Assembly (NCBI GenBank): GCA_018623405.1
Contig: JAAZVO010000099.1
Location: forward strand, 1 to 8,667
From: Crocinitomicaceae bacterium
GTDB taxonomy: Bacteria; Bacteroidota; Bacteroidia; Flavobacteriales_G; Salibacteraceae
Direction: 5' to 3'
DNA length: 8,667 bases
The position numbers were made by a program, and so were the translations under genes. How positions within the stretch are numbered: position 1 is the stretch's first letter; the number at the start of each line of letters is the position of its first letter. Positions 5,226-8,667 of this stretch are shown here, piece after piece. Below the pieces are notes generated by a model, which saw only the letters and a program-made list of their open reading frames with translations, was not told where the DNA came from and did not search any database.

Positions 5226-6872
5226 ATGAACAAAACAGTAACCATAAATATTAGCGGCATCATCTTTAATATTGATGAAGAGGCCTTTAATAAGCTAAAA
5301 CAATACCTCGATACCATAAAAAGTTATTTCAGCAACTCTGAAGGAAAAGACGAAATTATGGCAGACATTGAGGCACGCATTGCTGAAGTGTTTCAAGAGA
5401 AGTTATCAGGTAAAAATCAAGTAATTTCTGTAGGAGATGTAGATGAAGTAATTAAGTTAATGGGAGAGCCCGAAGATTATCTTGATGAAGAACAAGGTGA
5501 AGGGTTTAAAGAGAATAAAACCAATTTTTCAAGCGGGCCAAGACCAAAGAAAAAGTTATATCGCGATCCCGACAGTAAAATCTTAGGTGGTGTTTGCTCA
5601 GGAATTGGCCATTACTTTGATGTTGACCCAATTATTTTCAGAGCTCTTTTTGTTATCGCCTTTTTAGGTTTTGGTACAGGAATTTTATTCTATATAGTTC
5701 TTTGGGTTATTATGCCTGAAGCTAAAACTACAGCAGAAAAGCTTGAAATGAAAGGAGAAAGTGTTACCATAGATAACATCAAAAAAAAAGTAGAAGAAGA
5801 AGCTAGAGATTTAAAAAATAGATTTAACGATTTAAAAGATAAAGCAGGGCCAAGTGTTAGAACAGGTACTGAAAAAACCCGAAATTTCTTTAGTAGTTTC
5901 ATTTCATTTTTAGCAAGCTTACTTACAATGGCTTTCAAGTTTGCAGGTAAGTTTTTAGGAATAATCTTTTTAATTGCCGGAAGCATTGCTCTAGTAAGCT
6001 TATTAATTTCGGTATTTACTACCTCAAAAATTGTAACCGCAGTTAATACAGATGGAGTAAATTCTTACGGATTATCAGAATTATCTAACATTTTCTTTTC
6101 ATCAGGATTTGATTCGTTCTTAGGTATTTTAGGAGTTTTTCTTGTAGCAGGAGTGCCATTATTCTTCTTAACAGTTGCCGGATTAAAACTGTTATTGGGA
6201 GATAGAATAAAGTCTAAGCTACTGGGTGTGGTAGGGTTTTCACTATGGATTTTAGGGTTAATCTTTACAGCATATGCAGGAGTTTCAACCCTTTCAGAGT
6301 TTGGAAATAAAGGCAAACAAGAAAAGGTAATAAACCTAGAAACATCTACCATAAAAACATTAAAAGTAGAAGTAGATAACAGCAAATTGCCAATTTCAAA
6401 ATACTCTCATAAAAGAAAGAAATTCAAAAAATTTGATGACGACTATTTTCAAATATCTGATGAAAAAGTGTTTCTGAGTGGATATACGCTTGACATACAA
6501 CCCTCAGATGACTCAACCTACAAATTAGTAGTTTCAAAATTTGCAAGAGGAAATTCTGAGAAAGTGGCTGCTGCACGCGCCAAGGCCATCAATTTCAACT
6601 TTTCATTAATTGATTCTACACTTGTTCTTGAACCTCTTTTCAACTTTAGTGTAGAAGATAAATGGAGAAGACAAGACCTAGAGTTGACCTTATTAGTGCC
6701 CTACGGAAAATCAGTTTTTATTGATGAATCTACCAAAAATGTAATTTATGACATCGATAATGTTACTAATACTTGGGACACCGATATGCTCAACTTAAAA
6801 TGGACAATGTTAACCAACGGTTTAACTTGTAAAAACTGTTTTGAAGATTGGCAAGGTGATAACCAGGAATAA
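5226..6872 (+). CDS. PspC-domain multi-pass membrane protein
   Basis: The 548-residue protein opens with a cytoplasmic-looking domain (about 1-85: IARIAEVF-like helix and DVDEVIKLMGEPEDY) typical of Bacteroidota PspC proteins. The PspC domain follows at about 109-165: KKLYRDPDSKILGGVCSGI, then a hydrophobic segment ending IVLWVIMPEA. A charged helical stretch (about 183-208) resembles a coiled coil. Hydrophobic, probably membrane-spanning stretches follow at about 225-265, 295-322 and 332-352. The last 190 residues are soluble, beta-rich in character, and end in a CKNC pair (C535, C538). PspC in enterobacteria senses envelope stress with PspB; no PspA or PspB homologue is encoded here. The gene is almost certainly co-transcribed and co-regulated with padR. 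The C-terminal part (about 370-500) loosely resembles head-GIN/DUF2807-type sequence, with low certainty. The function beyond an envelope role is unknown. Confidence 0.88.
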   Translation: MNKTVTINISGIIFNIDEEAFNKLKQYLDTIKSYFSNSEGKDEIMADIEARIAEVFQEKLSGKNQVISVGDVDEVIKLMGEPEDYLDEEQGEGFKENKTNFSSGPRPKKKLYRDPDSKILGGVCSGIGHYFDVDPIIFRALFVIAFLGFGTGILFYIVLWVIMPEAKTTAEKLEMKGESVTIDNIKKKVEEEARDLKNRFNDLKDKAGPSVRTGTEKTRNFFSSFISFLASLLTMAFKFAGKFLGIIFLIAGSIALVSLLISVFTTSKIVTAVNTDGVNSYGLSELSNIFFSSGFDSFLGILGVFLVAGVPLFFLTVAGLKLLLGDRIKSKLLGVVGFSLWILGLIFTAYAGVSTLSEFGNKGKQEKVINLETSTIKTLKVEVDNSKLPISKYSHKRKKFKKFDDDYFQISDEKVFLSGYTLDIQPSDDSTYKLVVSKFARGNSEKVAAARAKAINFNFSLIDSTLVLEPLFNFSVEDKWRRQDLELTLLVPYGKSVFIDESTKNVIYDIDNVTNTWDTDMLNLKWTMLTNGLTCKNCFEDWQGDNQE

Positions 6873-6886
6873 CCTAACTAATTGAA

Positions 6887-6924
6887 TATTAACATGTATT
6901 AACGCATATTAACTTAAATGTAAC
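6887..6924. repeat. Tandem TATTAAC direct repeats, 10-bp period
   Basis: TATTAAC occurs exactly at 6887-6893, 6897-6903 and 6907-6913. A weaker copy, ATGTAAC, lies at 6918-6924. The 10-bp period puts all copies on one face of the helix, as for direct-repeat sites of OmpR/PhoB-type response regulators. They begin 15 bp after the pspC stop and end about 22-34 bp before the next -7 box, the usual place for an activator. The binding protein is not identifiable from this window. Confidence 0.6.
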
Positions 6925-6946
6925 CTTTTAGCCATGCCAACCGTCC

Positions 6947-6954
6947 TACTTTTG
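6947..6954 (+). promoter_or_regulatory. -7 box of the small secreted protein gene
   Basis: TACTTTTG is a full TAnnTTTG match, 18 bp before the ATG at 6973. No TTG is present at -33, which fits an activator-dependent promoter using the TATTAAC repeats just upstream. It lies downstream of the earlier in-frame ATG at 6934, which argues for the 6973 start. Confidence 0.6.
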
Positions 6955-6972
6955 AATTTGAATCCAAACACC

Positions 6973-7314
6973 ATGAAACCCATAATTATTAAAACCGTTT
7001 TACTGAGTTTTTTAAGCCTAGTATCATTATCAATACTTGCTTATACACCGGCAGAACAAAATCAAAAAGAGTGTACTCCCCAATTAAGCAAAGAAAAAAC
7101 TGACCACCACTTTCAGTCTATTTATAATTTTTGGAGCTTTCTTCCTTGCGATTCAACCAACAATAAAGTTACAACTGCAGATAGCACAGAAAATCAATCA
7201 ACTGAAGAAGTTGAAAAAGTACAACAACCCATAATTGGTGGGTATTTAGGAATGATACTTTCTGAACCTAATTTTTTAGAACAATCTAACCAATCAACCA
7301 ACAACAAGGGCTAA
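6973..7314 (+). CDS. Small secreted protein of unknown function
   Basis: I do not recognise this 113-residue protein. Residues 1-23 form a good Sec signal peptide (MKPIIIK, hydrophobic core, cleavage probably after the Ala of ILAYT). There is no Cys at the cleavage site, so it is not a lipoprotein. The mature chain of about 90 residues is Asn/Gln/Ser/Thr-rich and polar. It has two cysteines (C34, C59) that could form a disulphide, a short aromatic segment YNFWSFLPCD (51-60), and a near-C-terminal PIIGGYLGMIL stretch (86-96). The start at 6973 is chosen because it begins the signal peptide and follows a -7 box; an upstream ATG at 6934 would place that box inside the gene. It follows pspC by 100 bp and ends before a strong terminator. 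The role is unknown; an envelope or periplasmic partner of the PspC unit is only a guess. Confidence 0.75.
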   Translation: MKPIIIKTVLLSFLSLVSLSILAYTPAEQNQKECTPQLSKEKTDHHFQSIYNFWSFLPCDSTNNKVTTADSTENQSTEEVEKVQQPIIGGYLGMILSEPNFLEQSNQSTNNKG

Positions 7315-7352
7315 CTTCAATTTTCATTCAATTCGGTAACAAAGGGTTTCCC

Positions 7353-7380
7353 TTGTAAACGCCTCAAAGTTGTATCTTTG
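7353..7380 (+). promoter_or_regulatory. Promoter of the E1 gene, nested in the terminator
   Basis: TTG (7353-7355) and TATCTTTG (7373-7380), 17 bp apart, match the Bacteroidota consensus. The -7 box is formed by the loop and 3' arm of the terminator hairpin. Initiation near 7384-7387 would leave a leader of about 26 nt and exclude the hairpin from the new mRNA. Confidence 0.6.
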
Positions 7381-7396
7381 AGGCGTTTCTTTTTTT
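7357..7396 (+). terminator. Rho-independent terminator after the small secreted protein gene
   Basis: AAACGCCTCAAAG (7357-7369) and CTTTGAGGCGTTT (7376-7388) form a perfect 13-bp stem with a 6-nt loop, followed by one C and seven T residues. It ends transcription from the padR-pspC/secreted-protein side, 42 bp past the last stop codon. Confidence 0.93.
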
Positions 7397-7411
7397 CATT
7401 AAATCCCATGC

Positions 7412-8667
7412 ATGAATCAGGTAAAAGCAGATAGCGCAATAGCAGAAGAATTAAGTTTTGAGGAATTAAAAAAAGAGGTGCTCACAGATTACAGAATAGC
7501 CAACGAAAGTAGAGAGGCTAGCCTTTTAGGACGCCGAGAAGTTTTAACCGGAAAAGCCAAGTTTGGCATTTTTGGGGATGGTAAAGAAATCGCCCAAATT
7601 GCTTTAGCCAAACAATTTCAAGATGGGGATTTTAGATCGGGTTACTACAGAGACCAAACCATCATGTTTGCGCTTGGACTTTCTACAATCGAAGCTTTTT
7701 TCGCTCAACTGTATGCAGACCCTGATGTAAAAAATGATCCTGCATCTGCCGGAAGGCAAATGAATGCTCACTTTGCCACCCGCAGTTTAGATGAAAAAGG
7801 CAATTGGAAAGACCTAATGCAGATGCAAAACTCTGCAGCAGACTCCTCTCCTACCGGATCTCAGATGCCTAGACTTTTAGGTTTAGCTTACGCTTCAAAA
7901 TTTTACCGCGAAAACAAGGCACTTCATCAATTCACATCATTTTCTGATAAAGGAAACGAAGTTGCTTTTGGAACTATTGGTGATGCAAGTACCTCAGAAG
8001 GACTTTTTTGGGAAACAATTAACGCCGCCGGTGTGCTTCAAATACCTATGGTGGTAAGCGTATGGGATGATGGACACGGAATTTCCGTTCCTAAAAAATA
8101 TCAAACAACAAAAGAGAGTATCTCTGAAGTTTTACGAGGTTTCCAAAGAAATGAAAACTACAATGGCTACGAAATTTTCAAGGTTAAAGGTTGGGATTAC
8201 CTCAATTTGTGTTTAACCTACGAAGAGGCCGTAAAAACCGCAAGAGAAAAGCATATTCCTGTCCTAATTCACGTTGAAGAATGTACTCAACCTCAAGGGC
8301 ATAGCACTTCAGGTTCTCATGAAAGATATAAATCTAAAGACAGGCTTGCATGGGAAACTGAATTTGATGGAATTAGAAAAATGCGAGAGTGGATTTTAAG
8401 TAAAGAATTGGCTACTGAAGAAGAATTGAGTGAAATTGAAGCCGATGCAAAAAAGCGCGCTCGAGATGCAAAGAAAGCAGCTTGGAGTAATTTCTTAGAA
8501 CCAATTAAACAAGACCTATCTGCATTTCTAGATTTAGCAAAAAAGGCAGCCGCAGTTAGTAAACAAAAATCGTTTATCGATAAAGAGTTAAATGAGCTCG
8601 CGGCAACACCTGATGCACTCCGAAAAGAAATTTTTACCACGGCTAGAAAGGTTTTAAGGTATTTGAA
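7412..8667 (+). CDS. Thiamine-diphosphate E1 2-oxoacid dehydrogenase, alpha part (partial, likely alpha/beta fusion)
   Basis: There are 418 codons, open to the right edge. The sequence matches the E1-alpha dehydrogenase fold. It has SLLGRREVLTGKAKFGIFGDGKEIAQ (38-62), YYRDQTIMFALGLS (78-91) and a ThDP-binding region beginning IGDASTSEGLFWE (189-201) and ending VWDDGHGISVP (217-227). A QGHSTSGSHERYKS segment (295-308) corresponds to the active-site loop of branched-chain and pyruvate E1-alpha. E1 decarboxylates a 2-oxoacid and passes the acyl group to the lipoyl E2 subunit. A separate E1-alpha would normally end before residue 400-410. The frame continues through a helical linker (DALRKEIFTTARKVLRYL), which fits the roughly 800-residue alpha/beta fused E1 I recall from Bacteroidota. 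Substrate choice (branched-chain versus pyruvate) cannot be settled. The usual Mg-ligand Asn is Asp (D220). The ATG at 7412 is used because the one at 7408 meets a stop after eight codons. Confidence 0.9.
   Translation, partial: MNQVKADSAIAEELSFEELKKEVLTDYRIANESREASLLGRREVLTGKAKFGIFGDGKEIAQIALAKQFQDGDFRSGYYRDQTIMFALGLSTIEAFFAQLYADPDVKNDPASAGRQMNAHFATRSLDEKGNWKDLMQMQNSAADSSPTGSQMPRLLGLAYASKFYRENKALHQFTSFSDKGNEVAFGTIGDASTSEGLFWETINAAGVLQIPMVVSVWDDGHGISVPKKYQTTKESISEVLRGFQRNENYNGYEIFKVKGWDYLNLCLTYEEAVKTAREKHIPVLIHVEECTQPQGHSTSGSHERYKSKDRLAWETEFDGIRKMREWILSKELATEEELSEIEADAKKRARDAKKAAWSNFLEPIKQDLSAFLDLAKKAAAVSKQKSFIDKELNELAATPDALRKEIFTTARKVLRYL

Noticed and set aside
6065..6385. Minus-strand open frame of 106 codons inside pspC
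   Set aside because: It is wholly antisense to a well-supported membrane protein gene and matches no recognisable family; another at 5690-5986 is rejected for the same reason.
8317..8640. Minus-strand open frame of 107 codons inside the E1 gene
   Set aside because: It is antisense to a gene with clear E1-alpha motifs and continuous codon structure, and has no start signals.

Overview
The window reads as chromosomal housekeeping DNA from an AT-rich member of the Bacteroidota, most likely a Flavobacteriales-type organism. The evidence is as follows. Genes lack convincing Shine-Dalgarno sequences. Several are preceded by the Bacteroidota sigma-A promoter signature (TAnnTTTG at -7, in three cases with TTG at -33). 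Ribosomal protein S1 has a long acidic N-terminal extension. A lipoprotein has an acidic/Lys sequence after its lipid cysteine. A PadR-PspC gene pair and a long E1 2-oxoacid dehydrogenase follow. I see no rRNA, tRNA, CRISPR array, insertion sequence or phage gene.

Layout. On the minus strand at the left edge is a 3'-truncated pyrR-type phosphoribosyltransferase gene (1-455). It is separated by a rho-independent terminator (543-574) from rpsA (596-2764), which has its own promoter (2854-2883) and a structured leader. The plus strand then carries a short FKBP-type peptidyl-prolyl isomerase lipoprotein (2969-3430), a long plant/cyanobacterial-type ispH (3488-4708), a padR-pspC operon (4873-6872), a small secreted protein of unknown function (6973-7314), a strong terminator (7357-7396), and the start of a thiamine-diphosphate E1 dehydrogenase gene (7412 to the window end).

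How the genes relate. pyrR (pyrimidine salvage/control), rpsA (translation initiation), ispH (last step of the MEP isoprenoid pathway) and the E1 gene (branched-chain or other 2-oxoacid oxidation) are separate core functions, each apparently with its own promoter. The padR-pspC pair is a self-contained regulatory unit: a small winged-helix repressor and, 2 bp downstream, a multi-pass membrane protein with a PspC domain. Its promoter lies in an inverted-repeat operator whose centre contains the -33 TTG, which suggests autorepression.

The most interesting material is intergenic. It comprises an 11-bp-phased half-site array at the padR promoter with a second 7-5-7 palindrome upstream; three perfect TATTAAC direct repeats at exactly 10-bp period before the small secreted gene; an 18-bp palindrome at the ispH promoter; two hairpins in the rpsA leader; and a promoter -7 box nested inside the terminator hairpin before the E1 gene. 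No clearly new multi-gene system is visible. The best candidate for undescribed biology is the PadR/PspC/small-secreted-protein region (4760-7314) with its two layers of candidate regulatory DNA.
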